Below are positions 1 through 8,860 of a stretch of DNA of 64,000 nucleotides, piece after piece (the stretch's first letter is position 1; each line of letters opens with the position of its first letter). Source of the DNA: Prosthecobacter sp. (GTDB lineage: Bacteria; Verrucomicrobiota; Verrucomicrobiia; Verrucomicrobiales; Verrucomicrobiaceae); the NCBI RefSeq assembly GCF_020439865.1, contig NZ_JAGRPF010000113.1, forward strand, positions 144,304 through 208,303, written 5' to 3'. The translations under genes and the position numbers were made by a program. The notes under the pieces were generated by a model. It worked only from the letters and a program-made list of their open reading frames with translations, was not told the DNA's origin and did no database searches.

Positions 1-1
1 C

Positions 2-1147
2 GCCGTAACCATCGCCACGCCGAATCACAGCCACGTGCTCATTGCGCTGACCGCCTTGCAGCACGGCAAACACGTTTATGTCGAAAAGCCTGTCTGCCAT
101 AACCTCATCGAGGGCCGCAAGCTCATGGCGGCTGCGACCAAGGCTGCGGAAAAAGGAATCATCGTGCAACACGGCATGCAGCGCCGCTCCGACCTCGGCT
201 GGGCGGCGGCCATGCAGTGGGTGAATGAAGGACACATCGGCAAAAAGAAACTCTCCCATGCGCTCGTGCACGGCATGAGGCTGAGCATCGACAAGGTTGA
301 CGCCGCCCAGACGCCGCCCGCCTCGGTGGATTACAAGCTCTGGTCCGCACCGCGCCCCGAACTGCCGATCATGCGCAAGCAGTTCCATTACGACTGGCAC
401 TGGCAGTGGCCGTATGGCAACGGCGACATTGGCAATCAGGGGCCGCATCAATACGACGTGGCACGATGGGCGCTCAACGACCCCGCCACGCTGCCGCAGC
501 GCGTGATGAGCCTCGGCCATCGCTGGGGCTATGTGGACGACGGTCAGACCGCGAACTGCCAGCTTGCCTTCCATCCGTATGAGCCAGTGCCGCTGCTTAT
601 GGACATGTTTGGCCTGCCGGCGAAAAACATGGACAAGAAAACTGGCGAGCCGCACTCCAAGGGCATCCGCACCGGTAACATCATCCATTGCGAAGGTGGT
701 TACGTGGCCGAATCGAAGGCCTACGACAACGACGGGAAGACCATCACGAAGTTTGAGAACTTCCTCACGGGCCCGGATCACATGAAGAACTTCATCGACT
801 CCGTGCGCGCCGGAAAATACACCAAGGACGTGCTGCACATCCGCCACGGACAGCAGGCGGCGTGTTTGTCGCACCTCGCCAACACCTCCTATCGCCTCGG
901 GAAGGCGATGAAGAATGAGGAGATCAAAGAGCGCCTTCAGGGCGACAAGTTCGGCCAGGAAATGTTTGAGGACATGCTCGCCACGCTCGCGGCGAATCAA
1001 ATCGACACCAACGTCGATCAGGTCGTTGTCGGTCCATGGCTTGATTTCGATCCGGTGAACGAGGTCTTCACCGGCGAGTTTGCCGCCGAGGCGAACAAGC
1101 TGGCGCAGGAGGAATACGCCGCAGGGTTTGAGCTTCCGGAAGTGTGA
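2..1147 (+). CDS. GFO/IDH/MocA-family oxidoreductase, 5' end missing
   Basis: The reading frame is already open at the left edge (first whole codon at base 2, reading AVTIATPNHSHV), so the NAD(P)-binding Rossmann start lies outside the window. The visible part has the TPNHSH strand-turn and the EKPVCHN motif that carries the catalytic lysine of this family, followed by a C-terminal substrate domain rich in Trp and His. These enzymes oxidise or reduce sugars and cyclitols with a nicotinamide cofactor; the substrate cannot be read from sequence. The EKPVCHN variant is typical of the many copies in Verrucomicrobiota and Planctomycetota. Secreted esterase genes follow in the same direction, which fits a role in carbohydrate use. 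Family call is firm, substrate unknown. Confidence 0.9.
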   Translation, partial: AVTIATPNHSHVLIALTALQHGKHVYVEKPVCHNLIEGRKLMAAATKAAEKGIIVQHGMQRRSDLGWAAAMQWVNEGHIGKKKLSHALVHGMRLSIDKVDAAQTPPASVDYKLWSAPRPELPIMRKQFHYDWHWQWPYGNGDIGNQGPHQYDVARWALNDPATLPQRVMSLGHRWGYVDDGQTANCQLAFHPYEPVPLLMDMFGLPAKNMDKKTGEPHSKGIRTGNIIHCEGGYVAESKAYDNDGKTITKFENFLTGPDHMKNFIDSVRAGKYTKDVLHIRHGQQAACLSHLANTSYRLGKAMKNEEIKERLQGDKFGQEMFEDMLATLAANQIDTNVDQVVVGPWLDFDPVNEVFTGEFAAEANKLAQEEYAAGFELPEV

Positions 1148-1232
1148 GTTTTCAGGAGTCCTCCTTCGCAATGATCAAACGTGGTGTTTTTCGCGTTTGA
1201 AAATGTCTCTCTCCAACAGATCGCATCAGCGT

Positions 1233-1254
1233 TGCTGCGTCGAACGCAGCATTT
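1233..1254 (+). terminator. short hairpin after the oxidoreductase gene
   Basis: A perfect 8-bp stem (TGCTGCGT at 1233-1240 with ACGCAGCA at 1244-1251, loop CGA) is followed by only three T residues. It lies 85 bases past the oxidoreductase stop and 12 bases before the next start codon. It could be a weak terminator or an mRNA-stabilising hairpin close to the ribosome site of the next gene. Confidence 0.35.
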
Positions 1255-1265
1255 CCAATCCAACC

Positions 1266-2213
1266 ATGAAACTGACCCTCCTCCCGTTCCTTCTCGCCGT
1301 CTCCTTGCAGGCGCAGACCGCCGCTCCGGCCGCCAAACCTGCGCCCAAACCCTCGCGCGCTCCCACCATCGCGAACGTGGCCTACGGCACGCATGAGCGT
1401 CAGGTGCTCGACTTCTACAAGGCCGAGTCGGACAAGCCGACGCCGCTGCTGTTTTTCATCCACGGCGGCGGCTGGGTCGCGGGAGACAAATCGAAGGTGG
1501 GTGAGCTCGAAGCCTGTCTCAAGGCCGGGATCTCCGTGGTCTCCATCAACTACCGTTACTCCTGGCAGGCGCAGCTCGCAGGGGTGATGCCGCCGGTGCA
1601 GTGGCCGCTCGAAGATGCGGCACGCGCCCTGCAGTTCGTGCGCAGCAAGGCAGGCGAATGGAACATCGACAAGCAGCGCATCGGCGCCAGCGGCGGTTCT
1701 GCCGGCGCATGCAGCAGCCTCTACCTCGCTTTTCATGATGACATGGCTGATCCGAAGAGCAGCGATCCCATCTCCCATGAATCGACACGCCTCTGGTGCG
1801 CGGCGGTGAGCGGTGCGCAGACCTCCCTCGACCCGAAACAACTCAAGGAATGGACCCCGAACAGCCGCTACGGCGGCCACGCTTTCGGATTCATGGATCC
1901 GAACAACCTTAAGTCACGCGACACCCGCTTCGCCGAGTTTTTGGAGAAGCGCGAGTCGGTACTGAAATGGATCAAGATGTACTCGCCGTACGAGCTCGTC
2001 TCGAAAGATGATCCGCCCGTCTATCTCAACTACAGCACCGCACCTGCCATCGGTCAGCCGCAGAAAGACCCGACGCACACCTCGAACTATGGAGTCAAGC
2101 TCCAGGAACACTGCCGCGAGATCGGCACACACTGCGAACTGAACTACCCCGGCGCACCGGATGTGAAGCACAAGTCGATCTCTGAGTTTTTGATCGAGAC
2201 TTTGAAAAAGTAG
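1266..2213 (+). CDS. secreted alpha/beta hydrolase (BD-FAE/esterase-lipase type), copy 1
   Basis: A 315-residue protein starting at ATG 1266. An N-terminal signal peptide (MKLTLLPFLLAVSLQAQ) and an Ala/Pro linker precede an alpha/beta hydrolase fold. HGGG at residues 66-69 supplies the oxyanion hole, and GGSAG at 143-147 puts the nucleophile at Ser145. Near the C-terminus, PGAPDVKHKS contains a histidine placed where the catalytic His is expected. Such enzymes hydrolyse ester bonds, often acetyl or feruloyl groups on plant polysaccharides; the exact substrate is not evident. The next gene is a clear paralogue, with 50 identical bases shared around the oxyanion hole. Confidence 0.85.
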   Translation: MKLTLLPFLLAVSLQAQTAAPAAKPAPKPSRAPTIANVAYGTHERQVLDFYKAESDKPTPLLFFIHGGGWVAGDKSKVGELEACLKAGISVVSINYRYSWQAQLAGVMPPVQWPLEDAARALQFVRSKAGEWNIDKQRIGASGGSAGACSSLYLAFHDDMADPKSSDPISHESTRLWCAAVSGAQTSLDPKQLKEWTPNSRYGGHAFGFMDPNNLKSRDTRFAEFLEKRESVLKWIKMYSPYELVSKDDPPVYLNYSTAPAIGQPQKDPTHTSNYGVKLQEHCREIGTHCELNYPGAPDVKHKSISEFLIETLKK

Positions 2214-2238
2214 AACGCAATCCAATCCGAACCAAACC

Positions 2239-3195
2239 ATGAAACTCGTCCTCTCCCTCTTCCTGCTCACAGGCTTTGCCTTTGCCGCGGACACGCCGGC
2301 TAAGAAAGCCGAAGCTCCCGCCAAAAAGGCTCCGGCCAAGAAGGTTTATCCAAAGAATCCGCCGAAAACAGTCGCGGACTTCAAGTATGGGCCGCATGAG
2401 CGGAATGTGCTCGATTTCTGGCAGGCGAAGTCGGACAAGCCGACGCCGCTGCTGTTTTTCATCCACGGCGGCGGCTGGATGGCCGGTGACAAGGCGGGAA
2501 TTTCGGTGGAGCCGTTTTTGAAGGAGGGCATCTCCGTCGTCTCGATCAACTATCGCTACATCTCGCAGTCGCAAAACGTGGTGCCGCCGGTGAAGGCGCC
2601 GCTGACTGATGCGGCGCTCGCATTGCAGACCGTGCGCAGCAAGGCGGCGGAGTGGAACATCGACAAGACGCGCATCGGCGCGAGCGGTGGCTCCGCGGGC
2701 GCGTGCAGCAGCCTGTGGCTGGCCTTCCACGATGACATGGCCGATCCGAAAAGCAGCGATCCCATCGCGCGTGAATCGACGCGTCTCTTCTGCGCTGCAG
2801 TGAACGGGCCGCAGACCACGCTCGATCCCAAGCAGATGCGCGAGTGGACGCCGAACAGCAAGTACGGCGGTCATGCGTTTAGTAAGAATGGCGAGTTCAA
2901 GAATTTCGACGACTTCGTGGCTGCGCGTGAGCGCATCCTGCCGTGGATCAAGGAGTACTCGCCCTACGCGCTGGTCACCTCCGACGATCCGCCGGTTTAC
3001 TGTTCCTTCAGCGCTCCTCCCGCCATTGGCCAGGAGCAGAAGGATCCCACGCACACGGCGAACTTCGGTGTGAAACTGCAGGAGCACTGCAAAGAAAACG
3101 GCGTGAGCTGCGAAGTGTATTATCCCGGTGCCACAGACACGAAATACAAGAGCACGACCGAGTATCTCATCGCGAAGCTCAAGGAAGCGAAGTGA
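2239..3195 (+). CDS. secreted alpha/beta hydrolase, tandem copy 2 (putative catalytic His replaced by Tyr)
   Basis: A 318-residue paralogue of the preceding gene, 25 bases downstream. It begins with a signal peptide (MKLVLSLFLLTGFAFAA) and a Lys/Ala-rich linker, followed by HGGGW and GASGGSAG as in copy 1. The C-terminal segment reads PGATDTKYKS where copy 1 has PGAPDVKHKS, so the histidine proposed as catalytic in copy 1 is a tyrosine here. Either another residue serves as the base or this copy has lost or changed activity. The leader and linker differ strongly between the copies while the core is nearly superimposable, consistent with a tandem duplication followed by divergence of the N-terminus. 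Confidence 0.85.
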   Translation: MKLVLSLFLLTGFAFAADTPAKKAEAPAKKAPAKKVYPKNPPKTVADFKYGPHERNVLDFWQAKSDKPTPLLFFIHGGGWMAGDKAGISVEPFLKEGISVVSINYRYISQSQNVVPPVKAPLTDAALALQTVRSKAAEWNIDKTRIGASGGSAGACSSLWLAFHDDMADPKSSDPIARESTRLFCAAVNGPQTTLDPKQMREWTPNSKYGGHAFSKNGEFKNFDDFVAARERILPWIKEYSPYALVTSDDPPVYCSFSAPPAIGQEQKDPTHTANFGVKLQEHCKENGVSCEVYYPGATDTKYKSTTEYLIAKLKEAK

Positions 3196-3223
3196 TCCCT
3201 GTCATCTTTTACCGACACACACC

Positions 3224-4012
3224 ATGAAACTCAGCACACTCACCCTCGGCGGCCTTGCGCTCGTCATATCCCTCACTGCCTGTGACAAAGCCGCCAAACC
3301 GGCTGCGTCCACGCCTGCCGCATCAGCTCCGGCGGCGACGCCTGCATCCGCATTCCGTCCGATCTTCAACGGCAAGGACCTCACCGGCTGGTACGGTCTG
3401 AACCCGCATTCGGTGGTGAAGCTTGAAGGCGAGAAGAAGGCCGAGGCGCTGAAGAAGATGCGCGACGAGTTCGCCACGAACTGGAAGGTCGAAAACGGCG
3501 AACTGGTCAATGACGGTCATGGTCCCTATGCGACCACGGAGGAGGAGTTCGGAGACATCGAGTTTCTCATCGAATACAAGACCGTCGCCGGTGCCGACAG
3601 CGGCATCTACCTGCGTGGCACGCCACAGGTGCAGATCTGGGACAAGACGCAGGTCTTTGACCCGGCCAAGCCCACGCGTCGTCCGCATCTCGGTTCCGGT
3701 GGTCTGTTCAACAACACGCCGGACACGCCAGGACGCGATCCTCTCGTGGTGGCGGACAAGCCCTTTGGCGAGTGGAACAGCTTCCGCATCCGCCAGATCG
3801 GTGCACGCACCTGGGTGTGGCTTAACGACCAGCTCGTCGTCGATGGCAATGTGATGGAGAACTACTGGGACAAAGCGCAGCCGCTGCCTGCCAAAGGCCC
3901 GATCATGCTGCAAACGCACGGTGGCGAAATCCGCTGGCGCAACCTGAAGGTGCGCGAGATTGGCGCGGACGAGGCAAAGAAGATCCTCGCCGGCGCCGAC
4001 GCGAAGAAGTAA
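3224..4012 (+). CDS. DUF1080 (3-keto-disaccharide hydrolase-like) lipoprotein
   Basis: A 262-residue protein starting at ATG 3224 with a lipobox (SLTAC, lipidated Cys20) and an Ala/Pro-rich tether. The rest matches the DUF1080 jelly-roll family: FNGKDLTGWYG near the start, FLIEYKT, DSGIYLRG, PLVVADKPFGEWNSFRIR, and PIMLQTHGGEIRWRNLKVREI near the end. Family members are surface-anchored, concanavalin-like sugar-binding or 3-keto-glycoside hydrolase proteins, abundant in Verrucomicrobiota and Planctomycetota. It follows the two esterases and is probably co-transcribed; together with the upstream oxidoreductase this looks like a small glycan or keto-sugar use module. A strong terminator follows. 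Confidence 0.88.
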   Translation: MKLSTLTLGGLALVISLTACDKAAKPAASTPAASAPAATPASAFRPIFNGKDLTGWYGLNPHSVVKLEGEKKAEALKKMRDEFATNWKVENGELVNDGHGPYATTEEEFGDIEFLIEYKTVAGADSGIYLRGTPQVQIWDKTQVFDPAKPTRRPHLGSGGLFNNTPDTPGRDPLVVADKPFGEWNSFRIRQIGARTWVWLNDQLVVDGNVMENYWDKAQPLPAKGPIMLQTHGGEIRWRNLKVREIGADEAKKILAGADAKK

Positions 4013-4031
4013 CGGGGACTCAATCTGTCGC

Positions 4032-4066
4032 AGAGCCGCAGCAGGAATGCCTGCTGCGGCTCTTTT
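4032..4066 (+). terminator. rho-independent terminator
   Basis: A perfect 14-bp GC-rich stem (AGAGCCGCAGCAGG at 4032-4045 pairing with 4050-4063, loop AATG) is followed by TTT. It starts 20 bases after the DUF1080 stop codon and separates the esterase cluster from the polysaccharide locus. Confidence 0.9.
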
Positions 4067-4161
4067 GTTGGCGAGGCACAAAAAGATTGCGCGGCCCGGG
4101 TATTTTCGGCTTTGATGGGGATTGCAGGGATTCTCGTTCAAGCCTTTCCCTAATTTCGACT

Positions 4162-5418
4162 ATGACGCCGCCCAACAGTCTTATCGAAAAAGTCTTCTTC
4201 TGGGGGAGTCTGTCGCCGTATGTGCTCTACTTCATCGGTCTGGGGCCGGTCGCACCGTTGCTGCTGGCGTGGCCGCTGATTGTGCTGGCGTTTTTCACGT
4301 GGCTGCGTGACGGCATCCGACCGCCGTTGCTTGCAGTGGTGTGGTGTCTGAGCTGCACGGGCATTTTGGTGGAGGAACTGCTGTCTCTCTACATGCACGG
4401 GCTGGGGTTCAAACATATCCCGTGGTGGTTTCTGACCTATGCGCTGGGGGCCTTTTTGCCGCTGGTGGGCGGATTGATTCGCCCGGCGGTCATTGCCTCG
4501 GCTGCCACGCTGCTCGGTGTGCAGACGCTGATCTACTGCCTCGTCGCGTTCGTGCTGACCGGTGCTCAAATCCTGCCACTCATCGAGTACAAGGCGCTGA
4601 TCCCCAGTTCTCTCTTTGGCAACAAAGAGCTGTTCAGCGTGCATTTCCTCGCACCAGCCTATCGCATCGACCAAGAGTGGAGGCTGGTGGCTTTCACGCC
4701 CTATGCACCGTTCGCCGGAGCGATGGCGATCATGTTTCTCATGCTCACTTTGGTGGTCAAGAATTCGCTTCTGAAGTGGATCGGTGTCATCGGCTGGGTG
4801 CTTCTGCTGGTCTGCACCTATTCACGCATGGGCATGCTGGCCAGTTTCACCTGCGTCATGATCTATGTGATCGTTGGTTTTGGGCGGCGCTACTTTTTTC
4901 TCGCCACGGGGGCGGGCATTCTGGCGGTGGCCGCCCTGACCGGACCTCTGCTGAACTTCAGTGAGAAGGCGGCGTCAGCCGTGCACTCGGCGCGGCTCAA
5001 TTCTTCGCAGGACCGCGAGAACCTGCGCGCGATCGCTTTTGAAAACTGGCTGTATGGTGATCGTGCGGTGCTGGGGGCGGGAGAAACTGTTCCCGGCAGC
5101 CAGATCGTCAATCAGGTGTACATCGGCGATCTCGACTCGCTGGGGGCAATGCTGTTTTTACGTGGTGCGGTGGGTTTCTGCTTCACGGTAGCGCCCATTT
5201 TGTTCACCTGGGTGTTTGGCATGAGCGGAGGTACGCATCCGTACTATCGTGGTGTTCTGTGCATTGCCACGGCGCTGATGTTTTATTCATACTCCCAGTC
5301 GCTCAAGGACCTGTTCGTGTACTTCTGGCCAATTTTTGTTTTCATCGGCGCGGTGGCGTTTCGTGACCGTGATCGTGTTTCCTCTCCTGTTTTGCAACCC
5401 GCGCTCCTCACCCCATGA
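4162..5418 (+). CDS. polytopic membrane protein, Wzy/O-antigen ligase-like
   Basis: A 418-residue protein with about ten hydrophobic segments along its whole length and a long soluble loop around residues 260-320 (an SARLNSSQDRENLR segment), the topology of O-antigen polymerases and ligases. The start chosen is ATG 4162 (MTPPNSLIEK); the frame is open further upstream, but those residues look like non-coding sequence. The stop overlaps the next start by four bases (ATGA), so translation is coupled to the chain-length gene. In a Wzy-dependent pathway it would polymerise or ligate lipid-linked repeat units at the periplasmic face of the inner membrane. Sequence similarity in this family is always low, so the call rests on topology and context. 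Confidence 0.7.
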   Translation: MTPPNSLIEKVFFWGSLSPYVLYFIGLGPVAPLLLAWPLIVLAFFTWLRDGIRPPLLAVVWCLSCTGILVEELLSLYMHGLGFKHIPWWFLTYALGAFLPLVGGLIRPAVIASAATLLGVQTLIYCLVAFVLTGAQILPLIEYKALIPSSLFGNKELFSVHFLAPAYRIDQEWRLVAFTPYAPFAGAMAIMFLMLTLVVKNSLLKWIGVIGWVLLLVCTYSRMGMLASFTCVMIYVIVGFGRRYFFLATGAGILAVAALTGPLLNFSEKAASAVHSARLNSSQDRENLRAIAFENWLYGDRAVLGAGETVPGSQIVNQVYIGDLDSLGAMLFLRGAVGFCFTVAPILFTWVFGMSGGTHPYYRGVLCIATALMFYSYSQSLKDLFVYFWPIFVFIGAVAFRDRDRVSSPVLQPALLTP

Positions 5419-6680
5419 AATTGATTCGTCTCACCATCATTCTCACCGTCTGGCTCGCGCTGGGCCTGGTCGGCGGCTGGGTGGCCTACCAGCAGATTAC
5501 GGGCAAATACGTCAGCGAAGGCGAGGTGGCGCTCATCAGCGAGACGCTGTCCTCCACCGGACTGGCGCAGTTTGCGCGAGTTTCGCTCATGGGCAGCGTG
5601 GACCGCGAGCTGGCGGCGCAGACATTCCAGTCTTTGCGCGTACGTGAGCGTGCGGCCAAGACTGTCGGCGGTATCACCGCCACGCAAATCGCCGACGATC
5701 TGAATGTGAAGACACGCGACACCTCGGCCATCATTTCCATCAAGATGGCGGCTGACTCGCCGAAGCGCGCGGCGGCCATTGCCGATGCGTTGATCGACGA
5801 GGCCATCCGTGTGGACGCCGAAAAGCGTGAGACTACGGCGCGCAACGCACTGGAGGCGCTGAGCACGCGTCTGGTGGAGGTGCGCAAGGAGCTGGACGAC
5901 GTGAACGCCCGCATTCTTCAGTTCAACATCGACAAAGGCATCATGATCAGCGACGAAAACGAACGTCAGCAGGCGATCACAATGGCCATCGCCGATTCTG
6001 AGCGGCGGCTGGCGGAACTGCAGGTGGAGCAGAACGCTCTCAAAAGCCGTCTCCAGCAGGCGGCGGATCTGATCGCCGCATTCAACAGCAAGGGGGAGCT
6101 GCCCAGCGGCTTTGAGTTTGATGATCAGGAGCGCAACTACACGCTCTCCGAGGCACGTCGCAAGCTCCTGGACCAGGAGTCACAGCTCGCATCGTTGAAG
6201 AGCCGCTACGGCTCGGAGAATCCAAATACCCAGGCGGCGCAGGCGGAGGTGGAAACCACCAAGCGCGCCATCTCGGACACGCTCGCCATGCAGCGTGTGC
6301 GCCTCGCTTCGCGGCTGAAGGACAATGAGGAGGCGGTGAAGTACTTTCAGGCGAAACTTGCCGCCACTGAGGAAAATGCGCGCAAGACGGACATCTCGCT
6401 CGATCCTGTTTATGTGGGGCTCAAGTCACAGCGTGACGCCCTGCAGGGCTCGTTGAGCCAGCTTTCCACGCGCTTCACCGAGCTGTCCGTCTATGCGGCG
6501 GCAAGGCCGGTGACGATGCAGCGCTTTTCCGACCCCTACGTGCCGGAGGGGCGTTCGAAACTGAAGATCGTGAGCGCTCTTGCTGTCGGCCTGTTTGTAG
6601 GCGGTTTCTTTGGCCTGATGCATTGTGTGCTAAGTGCCGGTCTGGTCTCCAAACTTCAAACCTATGTGGCGGGCAGGTAA
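5415..6680 (+). CDS. chain-length determinant / polysaccharide co-polymerase (Wzz/GumC-like), first copy
   Basis: A 421-residue protein with one membrane span at residues 5-25, a long periplasmic region rich in heptad-like Ala/Glu/Lys/Arg from about 120 to 340 (coiled coils), and a second span near residues 385-410. This is the two-span layout of polysaccharide co-polymerases. No Walker A or Tyr-rich kinase tail follows the second span, so it is not a Wzc-type kinase. It overlaps the polymerase gene by ATGA and the next gene by 17 bases, suggesting the two copies are made together and may form a hetero-oligomer. Confidence 0.8.
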   Translation: MKLIRLTIILTVWLALGLVGGWVAYQQITGKYVSEGEVALISETLSSTGLAQFARVSLMGSVDRELAAQTFQSLRVRERAAKTVGGITATQIADDLNVKTRDTSAIISIKMAADSPKRAAAIADALIDEAIRVDAEKRETTARNALEALSTRLVEVRKELDDVNARILQFNIDKGIMISDENERQQAITMAIADSERRLAELQVEQNALKSRLQQAADLIAAFNSKGELPSGFEFDDQERNYTLSEARRKLLDQESQLASLKSRYGSENPNTQAAQAEVETTKRAISDTLAMQRVRLASRLKDNEEAVKYFQAKLAATEENARKTDISLDPVYVGLKSQRDALQGSLSQLSTRFTELSVYAAARPVTMQRFSDPYVPEGRSKLKIVSALAVGLFVGGFFGLMHCVLSAGLVSKLQTYVAGR

Positions 6681-7914
6681 GACAAGTCTCCTTGCATGGA
6701 GCGTGACCATGGTGGTGCTCGTCATCACCGTGTCGGTCATCTGGTTCGCGCCAAAAAGCTGGCTGGCGCAGGCGCGTGCGGAGATCAGTCCGCTGGATGT
6801 CGCACCCACGGGCATGGCCGGTTTTGTGCGCGTGGACTTCGCCTATGGCAACCGCATGCTGCCTCAGGAGATGGTGGCGCGCATGACCAGCAGCGGCACG
6901 CTGCGCCGTGCGCTTCAAAAACTCGGCTGGCCGGATGACGAGGCGGGCATGGACAAGGCGGCGGATTCGGTGATGGCGCATCTTGTGCCGGGCAGCACCG
7001 TCATCGAAGTACTGGCGCGCAGTGACAAGCGCGACGACGCCCTGGCCTTGGTGGCGGCAGTCCTGGAGGTGCAGGATGACATCCGCCGCGAAATGCGCGG
7101 CGACCTTGCACAGCAGTTGCTCGGAGTGCTGGACAAGGCCGCGGCTGATCTGGGCAGAGAGCGCCATGAGCTCGCAGAAAAACTGGTGAAGATGGATGTG
7201 CATCTGCCGGTCGATTACTCGGCCTTTGTCATTAAGATGGAATCGACGCTCGCCGACATCACCGAGCAGCGCATGCGGCTGGCCGGCATCCTGCGCCGGA
7301 TCGAAACACTGACGGGTGAAGGCAGGGAGACTGCCAGAGGCAGTGTCGAGGAGGAACTCTTCGCCACCAACGCCGGTTACGCCAACCTGCGTGCTCGTCT
7401 GGGAGCCAAGCAGGCTCAGATGGCCCGCGTCACGACCACCCAGGGGACAAGCAGCAAGGACTATGAGCAGACAGCTTCCGAGGTGCGGGCGCTGGAGGAC
7501 GAACTGAGGCAGTTTGTCTCCGGCGCGGCGGCCCAGTATCGTTCGCAGATGCAGGCGTTGGATCAATCTGCGGAGGAGATCGAAAGACGTATGAAGACAC
7601 GGGAAGAGGCACTCTCTGCTGCGCGTGCCACGCTGCTTTCGCCGGAATATGAGTCCCTGCAGCTGCGCGCGGAGATGATCCGGGAGCAGCTCAAGCAGAT
7701 CGCATTGCGCCGGGCTGAGATTCAGACCTACCAGCAGCTTCATCAAACGGCGCTGCGAGTGGTGGTGCCGCCTGAAGTCGGAGCCGCACCGGAGGACCGC
7801 TTTCGTGGAGCACGCGTCGTTTTTGCCGTGTTTGGGGCTCTGTTTATCGGTCTGTCCCTGACCACCATTCTTCACCACCGTTCCGCACCGCCGCCTGGGG
7901 AGGCTTTCATCTGA
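6664..7914 (+). CDS. chain-length determinant-like protein, second copy
   Basis: A 416-residue protein starting at ATG 6664 inside the end of the previous gene. Membrane spans lie near residues 5-28 and close to the C-terminus (VVFAVFGALFIGLSL), with coiled-coil sequence between about 160 and 360. The ends of the coil and the short cytoplasmic tail match the co-polymerase layout, but the sequence is not closely similar to the first copy. There is no kinase domain. Two adjacent kinase-less co-polymerases are unusual; they may divide the work of setting chain length and contacting the outer-membrane exporter. Confidence 0.7.
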   Translation: MWRAGKTSLLAWSVTMVVLVITVSVIWFAPKSWLAQARAEISPLDVAPTGMAGFVRVDFAYGNRMLPQEMVARMTSSGTLRRALQKLGWPDDEAGMDKAADSVMAHLVPGSTVIEVLARSDKRDDALALVAAVLEVQDDIRREMRGDLAQQLLGVLDKAAADLGRERHELAEKLVKMDVHLPVDYSAFVIKMESTLADITEQRMRLAGILRRIETLTGEGRETARGSVEEELFATNAGYANLRARLGAKQAQMARVTTTQGTSSKDYEQTASEVRALEDELRQFVSGAAAQYRSQMQALDQSAEEIERRMKTREEALSAARATLLSPEYESLQLRAEMIREQLKQIALRRAEIQTYQQLHQTALRVVVPPEVGAAPEDRFRGARVVFAVFGALFIGLSLTTILHHRSAPPPGEAFI

Positions 7915-7930
7915 AACCTACTTCTTCCTT

Positions 7931-8860
7931 ATGGACACCCCGCTCGTTTCAGTCGTCATTCCCTGCTACAACATGGAACCGTATCTGGCGCAGACGCTGG
8001 ATTCGGTGATCGGTCAGACCTACAAGAACCTGGAGATCATCGTCGTCGATGATGGTTCGAAGGACGGCACCACCGATGTGGCGCGTGACTATGAAAAGCG
8101 TGATCCGCGGGTGAAGCTGCTCGTGCAGGCCAACAAGGGCGCGTCTGCAGCGCGCAATCACGGTCTGGACCATGCCAAAGGAAAATACATCGCCCTTACC
8201 GACGGTGATGACTGGTGGGCGCCAGCCAAGATCGAAAAGCACGTCGCGCACCTGGAGAATGATCCCGGCGTCGGCTGCAGCTACTCCGCCACGCAGTTCG
8301 TCTCGCTCGACGGCAGGCTGCTGCACTGTCGCTTTCCGAAGACCCAAAACCTTAGCGACTATTACCTCTACTGCCGCAATCCGATCACGAACGGCTCAAC
8401 CCCCGTGTTCCGTCGCGAAGTCTTCGACGAGCATCGCTTTGACGAAGACAAGCCGCGCAACAACGACGTGGACTGCTGGCTGCGCATCTGTTTCACGCCG
8501 CCGCGGAAATGGAAGCTCGAAGGCATCAACGAGGCGCTCACGTTTTATCGGGTCACTCCCGGCAGTCTGTCTGACAAGCTGGACAAGCACTACGACGCCT
8601 GCCTGCACACCTGGCGGAAGTCGTATCAGTACGCGCCCGACATCGCAAAGAAGTTTGCGAAACTGGCGGAGGCCTTTCAGTTGCGGAACTATGCGCGCCG
8701 CGCCTTTTCCATGCGCCAGGCCGCCGACTGCCGCCGCTTCATGTGGCAGGCCATGAAGACCGACATGCGCATGTTTCTCTATGAGCCGCTAATGACCGCC
8801 GCCACCCTCGCCGCCGCGCTGCTCGTTCCCCTTGTTCCCGGAGGAAAGAAAAAGTCATGA
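7931..8860 (+). CDS. family 2 glycosyltransferase
   Basis: A 309-residue GT-A enzyme. The N-terminus carries VSVVIPCYN, then VVDDGSKDGT (nucleotide binding), NKGASAARNHG and the metal-binding TDGDDWW at about residue 93. A C-terminal hydrophobic patch (MTAATLAAALLVPLVP) may anchor it to the membrane. GT2 enzymes add sugars from nucleotide donors to lipid-linked intermediates; donor and acceptor cannot be read. It lies 16 bases after the second co-polymerase and overlaps the WecG-like gene by ATGA, so it belongs to the same operon and presumably builds the repeat unit. Confidence 0.92.
   Translation: MDTPLVSVVIPCYNMEPYLAQTLDSVIGQTYKNLEIIVVDDGSKDGTTDVARDYEKRDPRVKLLVQANKGASAARNHGLDHAKGKYIALTDGDDWWAPAKIEKHVAHLENDPGVGCSYSATQFVSLDGRLLHCRFPKTQNLSDYYLYCRNPITNGSTPVFRREVFDEHRFDEDKPRNNDVDCWLRICFTPPRKWKLEGINEALTFYRVTPGSLSDKLDKHYDACLHTWRKSYQYAPDIAKKFAKLAEAFQLRNYARRAFSMRQAADCRRFMWQAMKTDMRMFLYEPLMTAATLAAALLVPLVPGGKKKS

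Noticed and set aside
4162..5418. Exosortase (EpsH/Xrt) in the EPS locus
   Set aside because: The protein is a polytopic polymerase/ligase-like protein without the exosortase Cys-Arg-His motif order that I could identify.
6664..7914. Tyrosine kinase domain in the second co-polymerase
   Set aside because: The protein ends a few residues after its second membrane span; there is no Walker A or Tyr-rich tail.
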